From assembly GCF_030166655.1 (NCBI RefSeq), contig NZ_CP126446.1, positions 3,038,001-3,102,000 of the forward strand: DNA of 64,000 bases, in the 5' to 3' direction. A model generated the notes under the pieces. It made no database searches, was not told where the DNA came from, and saw nothing but the letters and a program-made list of their open reading frames with translations. This DNA comes from Pontibacillus chungwhensis. GTDB taxonomy: Bacteria; Bacillota; Bacilli; Bacillales; BH030062. The translations under genes were made by a program, and so were the position numbers. Below, in pieces: positions 1-10,762 of this stretch (position 1 is the stretch's first letter; every line of letters begins with the position of its first letter).

Positions 1-270
1 CAGTTGTTCTGTAATATGGCATCCTGGGCCAGGCAAGTGTGAGGAAACCAGGGAAGACACCATTCCGTATAGCATTACCGATGGCACTAAAGGACGCTTA
101 TAAGGAGTCTGTGAAGCATAGTCATGTTGAATGTATAACGGATTGGCATCACTTGTTAATCCGAGATAAAGTAAGATATCTTTATCTTCAATGGACATCG
201 TTTCTGTGTACACTTCTCCAACCGTAACTTCTTTTATTTTTTTGCCAAGCTTTCTTCTCTTGCCAAGCAT
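1..270 (-). CDS. MaoC-like dehydratase, 3' end cut by window edge
   Basis: The reverse strand reads from an ATG at 268-270, preceded by GGAGGTGGAGAAT, for 90 codons to the window edge without a stop. The product begins MLGKRRKLGKKIKEV and contains a VGEVYTETMSIEDKDI segment followed by LYLGLTSDANPLY. This resembles the hot-dog-fold MaoC/(R)-specific enoyl-CoA hydratase family, where an Asp-x-Asn-Pro-(Leu/Ile)-(His/Tyr) motif lies in the active-site helix. Here that motif is DANPLY, with Tyr where classical MaoC hydratases have the catalytic His. The gene follows mdh but is separated from it by a hairpin terminator and a cre box. Acyl chain substrate and catalytic competence cannot be judged from the fragment. 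Confidence 0.75.
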   Translation of the reverse strand, partial: MLGKRRKLGKKIKEVTVGEVYTETMSIEDKDILLYLGLTSDANPLYIQHDYASQTPYKRPLVPSVMLYGMVSSLVSSHLPGPGCHITEQL

Positions 271-287
271 ATTCTCCACCTCCAAAA

Positions 288-302
288 ATGTAAGCGTTTT
301 CT
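288..302 (-). promoter_or_regulatory. CcpA (cre) box upstream of the MaoC-like gene
   Basis: ATGTAAGCGTTTTCT matches every fixed position of the B. subtilis cre consensus WTGNAANCGNWNNCW. It lies only about 18 bp before the start codon of the MaoC-like gene and just downstream of the mdh terminator. A box this close to the gene would suit CcpA repression by blocking elongation or initiation. The regulation is inferred from the motif. Confidence 0.65.
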
Positions 303-315
303 TATGTTTGATTAG

Positions 316-345
316 AAAAGCTGTCCTAATTCGAGGACAGCTTTT
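316..345 (-). terminator. Terminator after mdh
   Basis: AAAAGCTGTCCT and AGGACAGCTTTT form a perfect 12-bp stem around a 6-nt loop (AATTCG on the plus strand). It ends the citZ-icd-mdh transcript (minus strand). The A/T-rich stem ends supply the short U tract. Confidence 0.85.
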
Positions 346-357
346 CTTGGATTACAT

Positions 358-1296
358 TTATTGTACTACTTCCATAACTTTTTTAACAGAGTCAGCAGAT
401 TTATCTAACTGAGTTCTTTCATCCTCTGTTAGGTCAAGCTCAATAATTTCTTCAATACCATTTCCACCTAGGATGGTTGGTACGCCAAGATAAATATCTT
501 TGTATCCGTACTCTCCTTCTAAATAAGCAATGGCAGGTAAAACACGACGCTGATCTTTCAAGATCGCCTCAGCCATTTCCGTTAAGGAAGCAGCAGGAGC
601 ATAGTAAGCACTACCATTACCAAGTAAGCCTACGATTTCGCCGCCGCCTTTACGAGTACGTTCCACAATTTCTTCTAGACGTTCTGAAGATATAAGCTTC
701 TCAAGTGGAATTCCACCTGCATAGGAATAGCGAATAAGTGGTACCATATCATCTCCGTGCCCACCAAGTACAAAACCTGTAATATCTTTAACAGATAAGT
801 TTAGTTCTTGAGCAATGAAAGTACGGAAACGAGCTGTGTCTAACACGCCACTTTGGCCGATGACACGATGTTTCGGGAAACCAGATTCTTTAAAGACTGA
901 ATAGGTCATAGCATCAACAGGGTTTGTTAACACAAGAATCGTCGTTTCCGGAGAATGGCGAACGATTTCCTTTGTAACAGTCTTCATGATTTTTGAGTTC
1001 GTAGCGACTAAGTCGTCACGACTCATTCCTGGTTTACGAGCGATTCCAGCGGTAATGATCACAAGATCAGAGCCAGCTGTATCTTCATAGTTCGATGTCC
1101 CTTTAATGTCTGCATCAAAACCTTGCACAGGGCTAGCCTCAAGCATATCCAGCGCTTTTCCTTGAGTTGGTTTTTCCATATCGGGCACATCAACAAGCAC
1201 TACATCCGCAAGCTCTTTTTGCGCAATCATAAGTGCTGTTGTTGCTCCAGTGAAGCCAGCGCCAATAACGGATACTTTTCTTCTTTGAATGGCCAT
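358..1296 (-). CDS. mdh: Malate dehydrogenase (NAD)
   Basis: Oxidises malate to oxaloacetate with NAD+ in the TCA cycle; cytosolic. The 312-residue length is normal for the lactate-dehydrogenase-like malate dehydrogenases of Bacillaceae. The N-terminal Rossmann motif is IGAGFTGA (residues 11-18), with Asp36 at the end of beta-2 favouring NAD. Substrate and catalytic residues are visible: Arg87 in ARKPGM, Asp153 and Arg156 in VLDTARFR, and His180 in GGHGDD. It is the last gene of the citZ-icd-mdh set, 24 bp after icd, and is followed by a strong terminator. The B. subtilis phoPR genes do not follow within the window. Confidence 0.97.
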   Translation of the reverse strand: MAIQRRKVSVIGAGFTGATTALMIAQKELADVVLVDVPDMEKPTQGKALDMLEASPVQGFDADIKGTSNYEDTAGSDLVIITAGIARKPGMSRDDLVATNSKIMKTVTKEIVRHSPETTILVLTNPVDAMTYSVFKESGFPKHRVIGQSGVLDTARFRTFIAQELNLSVKDITGFVLGGHGDDMVPLIRYSYAGGIPLEKLISSERLEEIVERTRKGGGEIVGLLGNGSAYYAPAASLTEMAEAILKDQRRVLPAIAYLEGEYGYKDIYLGVPTILGGNGIEEIIELDLTEDERTQLDKSADSVKKVMEVVQ

Positions 1297-1320
1297 ATTA
1301 ATCCCCTTCCAATCCTAAGA

Positions 1321-2592
1321 TTAGTCCATGTTTTTGATAAGTGCATCACCGAATTCGGAACACTTCACTTCAGTAGCACCATCCATCATACGAGCAAAGT
1401 CGTACGTTACGGTCTTATTACCAATTGTTTTATCCATAGCTTTAGTAATAAGGTCTGCTGCTTCTCTCCACTCAAGGTGTTCAAGCATAAGTACACCAGA
1501 AAGAATAACAGAAGATGGATTCACTTTATCCATACCCGCGTACTTAGGTGCAGTTCCGTGAGTTGCTTCAAAAATAGCATGGCCTGTTTCAAAGTTAATA
1601 TTAGCACCAGGAGCAATACCAATTCCACCTACTTGTGCAGCAAGTGCATCAGAAACGTAATCTCCGTTAAGGTTCATTGTCGCAACGACATCAAATTCTT
1701 TTGGACGAGTTAAGATTTGTTGTAAGAAGATATCTGCAATCGCATCTTTCACAATCATCTTGCCTTCAGCTTCAGCAGCATCTTGTGCTTTGTTCGCAGC
1801 TTCTTTTCCTTCTTTTTCAACGATTTCGTCATACTGTCTCCATGTGAAGACTTTATCACCGAATTCTTGTTCAGCTACTTCATAGCCCCATGCTTTGAAG
1901 GCACCTTCAGTAAATTTCATGATGTTTCCTTTGTGAACAAGTGTTACATTGCGGCGACCTTCACGAAGCGCATATTCAATTGCAGAACGTACAAGACGCT
2001 TAGTTCCTTCTTCAGAAATCGGTTTTACGCCAATTCCAGACGTTTCAGGGAAACGAATATTATGTACGCCCATTTCGTTTTGTAAGAAGTCGATTACCTT
2101 TTTCGCTTCAGGTGTTCCTTTTTGCCACTCAATACCTGCGTAAATGTCTTCTGTGTTCTCACGGAAAATCGCCATATCCGTATCTTGTGGACGCTTAACA
2201 GGTGACGGTACACCTTCAAACCAACGTACAGGGCGTAGACAAGTGAAAAGGTCTAACTCCTGACGTAAAGCAACGTTTAATGAACGAATACCTCCGCCAA
2301 TTGGTGTTGTAAGAGGCCCTTTGATCGCAATTTTGTAATCACGGATTGTATCAAGTGTTTCTTTAGGAAGCCATTCGCCAGTCTTATCGTAAGCTTTTTG
2401 ACCTGCGTAAACTTCTTTCCATTCGATTGATTTAGTGTCGCCATATGCTTTCTGAACAGCTGCTTCAATTACTTTACTCGCCGCAGCCCAAATATCTGGT
2501 CCGATTCCATCCCCTTCAATATATGGAATGATAGCATTATTTGGTACGTTCATTTCGCCATTTTCTACTGTAATTTTTTCAGCTTGTGTCAC
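1321..2592 (-). CDS. icd: Isocitrate dehydrogenase (NADP)
   Basis: Converts isocitrate to 2-oxoglutarate and CO2 with NADP+ in the TCA cycle. The 423-residue protein is collinear with Bacillus Icd. The substrate-binding loop [15 protein letters not shown] (about residues 102-116) holds Ser104, the residue equivalent to the E. coli phosphorylation site, followed by the Arg110/Arg120 ligands. The cofactor loop HGTAPKYAG is present near residue 340. The start is GTG, preceded by GAGGGG. It lies between citZ (145 bp upstream) and mdh (24 bp downstream), so all three are probably expressed together. Confidence 0.97.
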   Translation of the reverse strand: MTQAEKITVENGEMNVPNNAIIPYIEGDGIGPDIWAAASKVIEAAVQKAYGDTKSIEWKEVYAGQKAYDKTGEWLPKETLDTIRDYKIAIKGPLTTPIGGGIRSLNVALRQELDLFTCLRPVRWFEGVPSPVKRPQDTDMAIFRENTEDIYAGIEWQKGTPEAKKVIDFLQNEMGVHNIRFPETSGIGVKPISEEGTKRLVRSAIEYALREGRRNVTLVHKGNIMKFTEGAFKAWGYEVAEQEFGDKVFTWRQYDEIVEKEGKEAANKAQDAAEAEGKMIVKDAIADIFLQQILTRPKEFDVVATMNLNGDYVSDALAAQVGGIGIAPGANINFETGHAIFEATHGTAPKYAGMDKVNPSSVILSGVLMLEHLEWREAADLITKAMDKTIGNKTVTYDFARMMDGATEVKCSEFGDALIKNMD

Positions 2593-2737
2593 TGATAACC
2601 CCTCCTAAATCATTGCAAATATTCTCACTATAATCATATCATACGAATACTAAAATCAAATAATAAAAAAGTTCAAAAGGGTAGACTTAAGTCGGCCATA
2701 CCGTTCTCAAAAGCCTCCCTTATGCTAGTTTCATAGA

Positions 2738-3853
2738 TTAACGATTTTCAATTGGTGTATACGTTTGGCCTGTTGGCCCTGTATACTCAGCACGTGGACG
2801 GATCAGACGGTTATTGTCATACTGTTCTAAAATATGCGCTAACCAACCAGAAGCACGACTCACAGCAAATAGTGGTGTGAACAAGTCATGGTCGATACCA
2901 AGGCTATGGTAAACAGACGCGGAATAGAAATCGACGTTGGCAGGAAGCCCTTTGTGCTCTTTGATATAATCTTCAATTTTCACTGACATGTTATACCACT
3001 TCGAATTTCCGGTAAGCTCAGTAAGTTCACGAGACATTTCTTTCAAGTGCTTCGCACGAGGATCCCCGTTCTGATAGACACGGTGCCCCATACCCATAAT
3101 CTTTTCTTTGTTTTCAAGCTTTTCTTTAATCGCATCGATCGCGCGATCTTCATCGCCAATCTCTGTCAACATTTTCATAACGCGCTCATTCGCCCCACCA
3201 TGTAGTGGTCCTTTTAACGCCCCGATCGCGGAAGTAATACCACTATAAATATCTGATAAGGTCGCCACGCAAACACGCGCTGTAAAGGTAGAAGCGTTTA
3301 ACTCATGGTCAGCATGAAGCACAAGTGCTTTATTGACAGCTTCCACTTCAAGATCTTTTGGTTCTTCATCATTAAGCATGTACAAGAAGTTCGCTGCAAA
3401 GCTTAAACCTTCTTTTGGTTGAACGGGTTCTTGTCCTCTACGAATACGAGCAAAAGCTGTAACGATTGCTGGCATTTTTGCCTGAATGCGGATCGCTTTA
3501 CGCTTATTTGCGCTTGCTTCCATCACGTCGGCCTCTTCATCGTTTAACCCTAGAATGGAAACGGCGGTGCGCAACGCTGCCATAGGGTGAACCGATTCCA
3601 GATCATATGATTTCAGATGGTCGACCACTGATTGAGGAATCGCCATCTCTCTATTTAACTCACCCTTAAAGTGATCAAGCTCATCCTTTGTAGGTAACTT
3701 CTTATTCCAAAGAAGGTAGATCACTTCTTCAAAACTAGAATTTTGAGCTAAATCATCAATGTTGTACCCCACATAGGTGAGTTGGTCATCAATAATAGAA
3801 CTGATAGAGGATTCCGTTGCAATAATCCCTTCTAAACCTTTTGTAGCTGCCAT
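2738..3853 (-). CDS. citZ: Citrate synthase
   Basis: Condenses oxaloacetate and acetyl-CoA to citrate, the entry step of the TCA cycle. The protein is 371 residues, the short dimeric Gram-positive type. The catalytic triad is visible: His218 (LHGGANERV), His257 (MGMGHRVY) and Asp308 (VDFYSAS). The additional conserved ADHELNAST motif is at 181-189. The ATG follows AAAAAAGGAGAGAGTATCA. It is the first gene of citZ-icd-mdh; the 145 bp between citZ and icd holds no strong hairpin. Candidate CcpA sites lie in its 348-bp upstream region. Confidence 0.97.
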   Translation of the reverse strand: MAATKGLEGIIATESSISSIIDDQLTYVGYNIDDLAQNSSFEEVIYLLWNKKLPTKDELDHFKGELNREMAIPQSVVDHLKSYDLESVHPMAALRTAVSILGLNDEEADVMEASANKRKAIRIQAKMPAIVTAFARIRRGQEPVQPKEGLSFAANFLYMLNDEEPKDLEVEAVNKALVLHADHELNASTFTARVCVATLSDIYSGITSAIGALKGPLHGGANERVMKMLTEIGDEDRAIDAIKEKLENKEKIMGMGHRVYQNGDPRAKHLKEMSRELTELTGNSKWYNMSVKIEDYIKEHKGLPANVDFYSASVYHSLGIDHDLFTPLFAVSRASGWLAHILEQYDNNRLIRPRAEYTGPTGQTYTPIENR

Positions 3854-3910
3854 TGATACTCTCTCCTTTTTTCCCTGTTTTTTCCCCGTATACGTTCCCT
3901 ATGTAAAATC

Positions 3911-4011
3911 AAAGAAAACGCTTAACATATTTATTAAAAAATTTTCAGGATATCATCCCCATAAACAATTATAAACAAATATCAGATTTTTGTGAAATGA
4001 AACCGTTTAAT
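3911..4011 (-). promoter_or_regulatory. citZ upstream region with two cre-like sites
   Basis: The 348 bp between citZ and ytwI hold no gene. ATGAAACCGTTTAAT at 3997-4011 differs from cre at one fixed position. AAAGAAAACGCTTAACA at 3911-3927 has the cre core (AAGCGTTTTC on the minus strand) but its left arm is shifted by one base. B. subtilis citZ is repressed by CcpA and CcpC, so control is plausible. I found no properly spaced CcpC dyad and no strong -35/-10 pair. Confidence 0.4.
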
Positions 4012-4157
4012 TTTCTGAAAAAATCTACAACGGATATGGGAATTATTCCTTTAAATCAGGTGATTAAAACATCTATTTTCCTTAAATTTCTTTAACTGTT
4101 CACCAACAAAACAAAAAATCCTAATAACATTTTATCTTTTTCTGAATCTATAAAAAA

Positions 4158-4184
4158 GGAAGTTCTCTGCTTATGAGAACTTCC
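4158..4184 (-). terminator. Terminator after ytwI
   Basis: GGAAGTTCTC and GAGAACTTCC form a perfect 10-bp stem with a 7-nt loop. On the minus strand it is followed by TTTTTTA. It ends the ytwI transcript. Confidence 0.9.
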
Positions 4185-4201
4185 CTAACCCTTTTTCTTT
4201 A

Positions 4202-4675
4202 TTAGAATAATTTAACAATACTATCAACCAACTTCATCGCCATATAAGCTATCCCCGCCCCAATAAGGGGGCCAACGGCAACACCATTAAAGAAAACAAC
4301 AGCAAGAATGGTTCCAATGATCAAAGCAGTTGTTAATTGTGGGTCGCTTGCTAGCAAGCTTAGTCCATCCCGTGCAACAAAAGCGACAAACATTCCTGCT
4401 CCTAAACAAATCCAAGCATAATAAGACTTCACACTTCCGGCGAGTTCTTTAAAACCAATTTCTCCTGTAGCAATAGGAATTAAGACTGAGATCGTGATTA
4501 TCGTCACACCAATACTCATTCCTTTTGATTCAAAGAACGGGAACACCTTCTCATCTAATTTAAAAAGCTTTAATCCAGCTAACACGTACACAGCAATCAT
4601 AATAGATTGATTTTTTCCAATGAGTCCTAATAAGAATAATATAAGTAAGAAAATAGTAGACTGTGATATAACCAT
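4202..4675 (-). CDS. ytwI: DUF441 (UPF0756) membrane protein YtwI
   Basis: A 157-residue, very hydrophobic protein with about four to five predicted membrane helices: residues 5-30, 50-70 around SIGVTIITISVLIPIA, 85-105, and 110-150 around LIIGTILAVVFFNGVAVGP. Length and sequence match the UPF0756/DUF441 family typified by B. subtilis YtwI, which also lies beside citZ. The function is not known. The ATG follows GGAGGGGAACAA. It is monocistronic, with its own terminator, and divergent from ytvI. Confidence 0.85.
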   Translation of the reverse strand: MVISQSTIFLLILFLLGLIGKNQSIMIAVYVLAGLKLFKLDEKVFPFFESKGMSIGVTIITISVLIPIATGEIGFKELAGSVKSYYAWICLGAGMFVAFVARDGLSLLASDPQLTTALIIGTILAVVFFNGVAVGPLIGAGIAYMAMKLVDSIVKLF

Positions 4676-4800
4676 TTGTTCCCCTCCAACTTTACTTTAA
4701 GCAAAAACCATATGTAATCTTATCACACCCCTATTCATTTAAACAAAGCGTTCTATTTGCAGTTCCTTTCACCATTCTATAGAGGAGGAAAGTTAAAGAG

Positions 4801-5934
4801 ATGGATCAAGACCAAGTCTGGCTAATTTTAGCTCGTGTAATAAGAAGTCTATTGGTTGGAATCATTCTGATCTCAGCTATTTATGCGACCTTTTTATTAT
4901 GGACATACCTTTATCCTTTTATTATTGCTCTATGCATTGCTTATTTAATTAACCCTCTAGTAACGGTATTAGAAAAGCGTCTCCACACCCCAAGAAGCCT
5001 GGCTGTCTTTATTGCGATCTTACTCTTACTAGGAGCCATTATCGGGATCATTACTCTCTTAGTAGTGGAACTCATTGACGGCTTTACGTATCTAGGAATG
5101 CAGCTACCCGATCATTTTAAAACGTTAATCTCTTACCTTGAAAACCTATTAACGTACCAAATTGTCCCGCTGTATGAACGACTGACTTCCTTTATGAATA
5201 CCTTAGACGCCTCTCAACAACAAGAAATCATCACTCAGATCCAAAATGTCGGGGCCAATATTGCCCAAAGTGGGGCTGAATTACTTGGGGAAATTCTAAA
5301 CGCCATCCCTTCTTATCTTAAGAAACTTCCGAACTTCGCGACTGTGTTAATTTTTTCATTGCTTGGCACCTTCTTTATCAGCAAAGACTGGTATAAGCTT
5401 GGTAGGAGAATTAAGCAATTCACTCCTTCTAAAGTAGCCGAATCGGGTGTGAATGTTTTTGACGGGCTGCAAAAAGCACTTCTTGGTTTTGTTAAAGCTC
5501 AATTCACACTGATTTCCATAACAGCCTTCATTGTTCTCCTTGGATTACTTATCTTACGGGTTGAATACGCTGTAACCATAGCCATTCTAACAGGAGCAGT
5601 GGACCTCCTTCCTTATTTGGGGACCGGGTTTGTATTTGTTCCATGGATTGTATACATGTTCTTTACCGGAAACTATTTTCTCACTATTGGACTCTCTATT
5701 TTATATACCATCGTAATCATTCAACGACAGATGATGGAGCCTAAAGTGCTTTCATCAAACATTGGATTAGACCCTCTTGCGACGTTAATGGCTTTATTTG
5801 TAGGCTTTCAACTCTTTGGATTCCTCGGGCTTATCATTGGTCCAGTTTCGCTCGTCATTATAAATACTCTTCATCAAAGCGGAGTCTTTAAAGAGATATG
5901 GGGATACATTATAGGGAAAACAAGTTCTTTATAA
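4801..5934 (+). CDS. ytvI: AI-2E-family membrane protein YtvI
   Basis: A 377-residue polytopic membrane protein of the AI-2E/PerM family. Two N-terminal helices (about residues 10-45 and 60-90) precede an amphipathic soluble segment (about 100-170). Further helices follow, with the family-typical ILTGAVDLLPYLGTG and MEPKVLSSNIGLDPLATLMALFVG motifs near 265 and 320. In B. subtilis, YtvI is annotated as a sporulation-associated membrane protein of unknown transport activity. The ATG follows AGGAGGAAAGTTAAAGAG. It is divergent from ytwI and convergent with fxsA across a bidirectional terminator. Confidence 0.85.
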   Translation: MDQDQVWLILARVIRSLLVGIILISAIYATFLLWTYLYPFIIALCIAYLINPLVTVLEKRLHTPRSLAVFIAILLLLGAIIGIITLLVVELIDGFTYLGMQLPDHFKTLISYLENLLTYQIVPLYERLTSFMNTLDASQQQEIITQIQNVGANIAQSGAELLGEILNAIPSYLKKLPNFATVLIFSLLGTFFISKDWYKLGRRIKQFTPSKVAESGVNVFDGLQKALLGFVKAQFTLISITAFIVLLGLLILRVEYAVTIAILTGAVDLLPYLGTGFVFVPWIVYMFFTGNYFLTIGLSILYTIVIIQRQMMEPKVLSSNIGLDPLATLMALFVGFQLFGFLGLIIGPVSLVIINTLHQSGVFKEIWGYIIGKTSSL

Positions 5935-5948
5935 AAACAAAGTAATAA

Positions 5949-5979
5949 AAAAAGTCCAGAATCGAATTCTGGACTTTTT
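5949..5979. terminator. Bidirectional terminator between ytvI and fxsA
   Basis: AAAGTCCAGAA and TTCTGGACTTT form a near-perfect stem flanked by A and T runs on both sides. It can serve ytvI on plus and fxsA on minus. Confidence 0.9.
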
Positions 5980-5994
5980 ACATAAACTTCTCTT

Positions 5995-6387
5995 CTATCT
6001 TCTAAATATCGTAATCGTTCCATTCTCCATCATGCGCTTGACCGCCTTTTGGAGCGAACGTTTTAATGGCATTCGAGTGATCGGGAGGAGCAGAATGAAA
6101 CCAATTGCGTCGGTAATAAAACCAGGTGTAAACAACACCACGGCCCCAATTAGGATACAAACCCCGTCAAAGATCTCCTCTTGTGGAACCATACCGCGCT
6201 GTACATGATCTCTTGCGCGATTGAGCGTCTCCATTCCTTGCTTCTTAGCTAAAAACGCTCCAAGGATCCCTGTAGCAATAATGAGCAGGATAACCCACCA
6301 AGGACCTACAAGGTTTCCGGCCCAAACAAGCACTCCGATCTCAAGTGCCGGGACAACTAAAATAAAAATTAATAACCAACGAAACAC
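5995..6387 (-). CDS. fxsA: FxsA-family membrane protein
   Basis: A 130-residue protein with membrane helices at about residues 2-22, 25-45 and 75-105. It matches the FxsA family (B. subtilis YtzA type), including the NLVGPWWVILLIIATGILGA segment and the FTPGFITDAIGFILLLP motif. E. coli FxsA overexpression relieves phage T7 exclusion by F plasmids, but the normal role is unknown. Translation starts at GTG, after AAAGGGAGATTCTT. It lies downstream of pyk beyond pyk's terminator, so it is probably transcribed from its own promoter. Confidence 0.85.
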   Translation of the reverse strand: MFRWLLIFILVVPALEIGVLVWAGNLVGPWWVILLIIATGILGAFLAKKQGMETLNRARDHVQRGMVPQEEIFDGVCILIGAVVLFTPGFITDAIGFILLLPITRMPLKRSLQKAVKRMMENGTITIFRR

Positions 6388-6516
6388 AAGAATCTCCCTT
6401 TCACATAAACTTTACGTCCATTATACATGAAAACGATTCGTAATCCTAACGTCTCCTCAGAGGTATGTGGCATCGGCCCTTTCCAATTGTCAGGAGGCTT
6501 GTGTGCCTATAAAAAA

Positions 6517-6541
6517 AGACCAAGGGAATAACCCCTGGTCT
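6517..6541 (-). terminator. Terminator after pyk
   Basis: AGACCA pairs with TGGTCT and GGG with CCC around an AATAA-type loop with one mismatch. On the minus strand it is followed by a run of T. It closes the pfkA-pyk unit. Confidence 0.8.
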
Positions 6542-6554
6542 CTTGTAAAGAGTC

Positions 6555-8321
6555 TTATAGGACGCTTGCATGACCTTGATAGATGTCACCACGAGCTGAA
6601 TCAATCGTAATTTCATCACCATCGTTAACAATTGTAGTTGCTTCAGAAACGCCGACAATAACCGGGATTCCAAGGCTAAGACCTACTACAGCAGCATGAG
6701 AAGTTAGTCCACCTTCTTGTGTAACAAGACCGCTTGCTTTTTCAATCGCAGGCATCATTTCTTTATCCGTACCGATTGTAACAAGGATGTCTCCTTCTTC
6801 TACTTTACTGTTTGCTTCTTCAGCCGTTTTGGCAATAACTGCTTTACCGAAAGCAGATTTCTTACCAATGCCTTGTCCTTTTGCTACAACGTCCCCTACT
6901 ACGTGTACTTTCATAAGGTTTGTTGTACCACTTTCACCTACAGGAACACCAGCAGTAATGATTACGCGGTCACCGCGGTTGAATGCGCCAGTCTTAAGTC
7001 CATTTTCAATTGCTTTTGTAAGCATATCGTCTGTAGACTCAGAGCGTTCTCCTAATACAGCATGAACACCCCATACAAGGGATAGCATGCGTTGTACGCG
7101 CTCATCAGAAGTAACAGCTACAAGTGGAGCCTTCGGACGGTATTTTGAAATCATCTTAGCTGTATAGCCGCTTTCTGTTGGAGTTAAGATAGAAGCTACG
7201 TCTAGGTTCATCGCTGTATGAGTAACAGATTGGCTAATAGCATCTGTAATCGTCATATCACTCGTACGAGAAAGGTTGCTTAGGATCATTTGATGATCAA
7301 GGGCAGACTCTGCACGCAATGCAATGTTGTTCATAGTTGTTACAGCTTCTACAGGGTAGCTACCTGCAGCCGTTTCACCACTAAGCATGATGGCATCCGT
7401 TCCATCAAAAATGGCGTTTGCAACGTCACTTGCTTCGGCACGTGTAGGACGTGGGTTACGCTGCATAGAATCAAGCATTTGTGTTGCTGTAATAACTGGT
7501 TTACCAGCTTGATTACATTGACGGATTAATTCCTTCTGTACAAGAGGTACCTCTTCAGCCGGGATTTCTACACCAAGGTCACCACGTGCCACCATTAGGC
7601 CGTCACTTACTTCTAAAATTTCTTTAATATTGTCAACGCCCTCTTGGTTTTCAATCTTTGGAATGATTTGAATGTGAGTAGCGTCATGTTTCTCTAACAA
7701 TTCACGAATTTCAAGGACATCAGAAGCGCGACGAACGAAGGAAGCAGCGATGAAGTCTACACCTTGCTCAATACCGAAGATGATGTCAGCAGCATCTTTA
7801 TCCGTGATTCCAGGTAGGTTTACGCTCACGTTCGGAACGTTAACACCTTTTTTGTTTTTAAGCGGTCCTGAGTTTAGGACACGAGTACGGATTTCGTTTT
7901 GTTCTTTTAGTACTTCAATTACTTCTAATTCAACTAATCCGTCGTCTAGAAGAATTTTTCCTCCAACGTGAACATCGTTGATTAGTCCCGGATACGTTAC
8001 AGCGAAGCGATTCTCGTCACCTTCAAGTTCTTCATCCATAGATACATTAATTTCAGAACCCTTTTCAAGGTAGATCTCGCCTTCTTTAAGTTTACCAGTA
8101 CGGATTTCTGGTCCTTTTGTATCTAAAAGGATGGCTACCGTATTACCTGTTTGTTTGGCAGCTTGGCGAATATTTTGGATGCGTGCACCGTGCTCGTCAA
8201 AATCTCCGTGAGAGAAGTTCAGGCGAGCAACGTTCATGCCCGATTCCATTAGTTCCGTTAATTGCTCAACGTTCTCAGACGCTGGTCCAATCGTACATAC
8301 AATCTTTGTTTTCTTTTTCAT
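6555..8321 (-). CDS. pyk: Pyruvate kinase with C-terminal PEP-utiliser-type domain
   Basis: Converts phosphoenolpyruvate and ADP to pyruvate and ATP, the last step of glycolysis. The 588-residue protein has the TIM-barrel and B domain (start [26 protein letters not shown] active-site loop near 240) and the C-terminal allosteric domain. It also carries the extra swivelling domain seen in Bacillus/Geobacillus enzymes, with [22 protein letters not shown]-like sequence near 540. The longer frame begins with TTG inside the Shine-Dalgarno GAGGAGG, so I chose the ATG at 8319-8321. It lies 72 bp after pfkA and is probably co-transcribed with it. Confidence 0.96.
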   Translation of the reverse strand: MKKKTKIVCTIGPASENVEQLTELMESGMNVARLNFSHGDFDEHGARIQNIRQAAKQTGNTVAILLDTKGPEIRTGKLKEGEIYLEKGSEINVSMDEELEGDENRFAVTYPGLINDVHVGGKILLDDGLVELEVIEVLKEQNEIRTRVLNSGPLKNKKGVNVPNVSVNLPGITDKDAADIIFGIEQGVDFIAASFVRRASDVLEIRELLEKHDATHIQIIPKIENQEGVDNIKEILEVSDGLMVARGDLGVEIPAEEVPLVQKELIRQCNQAGKPVITATQMLDSMQRNPRPTRAEASDVANAIFDGTDAIMLSGETAAGSYPVEAVTTMNNIALRAESALDHQMILSNLSRTSDMTITDAISQSVTHTAMNLDVASILTPTESGYTAKMISKYRPKAPLVAVTSDERVQRMLSLVWGVHAVLGERSESTDDMLTKAIENGLKTGAFNRGDRVIITAGVPVGESGTTNLMKVHVVGDVVAKGQGIGKKSAFGKAVIAKTAEEANSKVEEGDILVTIGTDKEMMPAIEKASGLVTQEGGLTSHAAVVGLSLGIPVIVGVSEATTIVNDGDEITIDSARGDIYQGHASVL

Positions 8322-8393
8322 TGTAATGATCCTCCTCAAAAGTCTTCATTTTATCATTCAAACTGAGATCGTTCCCACAGTCCTGAGGATAGT

Positions 8394-9374
<981 letters not shown>

Positions 9375-9453
9375 TCAATGTTTTTTTAAATCATTGAATG
9401 TAGTAAGTATGATTCATATATTGTCGAAACGTGTGTAGCTTTCTCCCTATTCA

Positions 9454-9482
9454 AAGATACTGCTAAACCTATCGTTTGACAA
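9454..9482 (-). promoter_or_regulatory. Sigma-A-type promoter of pfkA-pyk
   Basis: TTGTCA (9477-9482) and TATCTT (9454-9459), read on the minus strand, are separated by exactly 17 bp. The predicted start near 9447 gives a leader of about 95 nt before pfkA. Confidence 0.65.
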
Positions 9483-9735
9483 CCATAAACCTATCTTGAT
9501 TAAAAGTTTCAACAACAGGAATCTTCTGAAAACAGTATTCCCATATGTATCATATATCTAAAACCCTTTTTTAGATTAGATTAAATTAGGGCGGACTAAT
9601 GATTGCTCCACGTTGTCACTCACAACAGCCAATGTTCTTTCGGACAAATGAGAAGTGAGTAGGCAAGAACTTACTTTACCATTCTTCGCGAATTTTGTCG
9701 ATATTAGCTAATGAGAACTTTTTGGAATATGAAAA
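9483..9735. other. Intergenic stretch between accA and pfkA, nothing recognised
   Basis: This A/T-rich stretch lies between the pfkA promoter and the accA terminator. I see no coding sequence with a ribosome-binding site. A short GTTGT-CACTC-ACAAC hairpin is present near 9613-9629 but has no further support. Confidence 0.5.
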
Positions 9736-9788
9736 GGGGTGTCTATTCAAGCAAGATCGTAAGACCGTTACGCCTTTTCAGACACCCT
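9736..9788 (-). terminator. Long-stem terminator after accA
   Basis: GGGTGTCT and AGACACCC form the outer stem, with an inner CGTAA/TTACG hairpin. On the minus strand it is followed by TTTT. It is located 17 bp beyond the accA stop. Confidence 0.7.
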
Positions 9789-9805
9789 CATCAAGCACAG
9801 AGAGA

Positions 9806-10762
9806 TTACAATGTCGTATAATCTCCTATCTGCTTATATTTTTCCCATCTCTTCTCAAGTAATTCTTCATTAGATAAGAGAGTTAATTCTTCCAGGGACT
9901 GACTTAACACTTGGTCGATTTCAGCAGCTTGAGCCGCCACATCACGGTGTGCTCCACCTTTTAATTCAGGAATGATATCATCAATTACATTTAGCTTCTT
10001 CAAGTCGTAAGATGTAATCATCATCGTCTCAGCAGCTTTTTGTGCTAAGCCTGAATCCTTCCAAAGAAGAGCGGCTGCACCTTCAGGTGAAATAACAGAG
10101 TAAGTAGAGTTTTCAAGCATATGAATGCGATCTCCTACACCGAGTGCAAGAGCCCCTCCACTTCCTCCTTCACCGATTACAATACATATAACAGGTACAG
10201 TCAAACCAGCCATTTCCATCAGGTTACGGGCAATCGCTTCACTCTGACCTCGCTCTTCAGCAGCTTTCCCTGGATAAGCCCCTTTCGTATCAATGAAGCA
10301 AATAATAGGACGATTAAATTTCTCCGCTTGCTTCATATGACGTAAAGCTTTCCGATATCCTTCTGGATGAGGCATACCGAAATTTCGTCGAATGTTTTCT
10401 TTCGTATCTTTACCACGCTGGTGCCCAATAACCGTGACAGGCTGACCTTTATATTTCGCAACGCCTGCGACGATCGCTTCATCATCTCCGTATAAACGAT
10501 CTCCATGAAACTCTAAGAAATGAGTAAACAATTCATGTACATAGTCAAGCGTTGTAGGACGTTCAGCGTGGCGAGCCATCTGCACACGGTCCCATGGTTT
10601 CATATTTCCGTAGACGTCTTCTTCAAGTTTTACTAAACGTTGCTCTAAGGTTTCGATCTCAGAAGTTAAATCCATATCACTCTCAGCAGTGAATGTCTTC
10701 AATTCTGCAATCTTTTCTCTCAGTTCCATAACGGGCTTCTCAAATTCTAATACCTGTTTCAC
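9806..10762 (-). CDS. accA: Acetyl-CoA carboxylase carboxyltransferase subunit alpha
   Basis: With AccD it forms the alpha2-beta2 carboxyltransferase that moves CO2 from biotin to acetyl-CoA to make malonyl-CoA for fatty acid synthesis. The 318-residue protein has the crotonase-like fold, with the conserved [24 protein letters not shown] and [15 protein letters not shown] segments (about residues 93, 110 and 198). Translation starts at GTG, overlapping the accD stop in GTGA, which suggests translational coupling and equal synthesis of the two subunits. Its own terminator follows at 9736-9788. Confidence 0.97.
   Translation of the reverse strand: MKQVLEFEKPVMELREKIAELKTFTAESDMDLTSEIETLEQRLVKLEEDVYGNMKPWDRVQMARHAERPTTLDYVHELFTHFLEFHGDRLYGDDEAIVAGVAKYKGQPVTVIGHQRGKDTKENIRRNFGMPHPEGYRKALRHMKQAEKFNRPIICFIDTKGAYPGKAAEERGQSEAIARNLMEMAGLTVPVICIVIGEGGSGGALALGVGDRIHMLENSTYSVISPEGAAALLWKDSGLAQKAAETMMITSYDLKKLNVIDDIIPELKGGAHRDVAAQAAEIDQVLSQSLEELTLLSNEELLEKRWEKYKQIGDYTTL

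Noticed and set aside
1123-1713. 196-residue open frame opposite icd and mdh
   Set aside because: It is antisense to two clear genes, and its composition is that of a reverse-frame shadow with no ribosome-binding site.
3961-3972. ATAA-N4-TTAT as a CcpC dyad upstream of citZ
   Set aside because: The half-sites are 4 bp apart, not the 7 bp expected for CcpC, in A/T-rich sequence.
6427-6441. cre-like ATGAAAACGATTCGT upstream of fxsA
   Set aside because: It breaks the conserved C near the right end, and no regulation of fxsA by carbon source is known to me.
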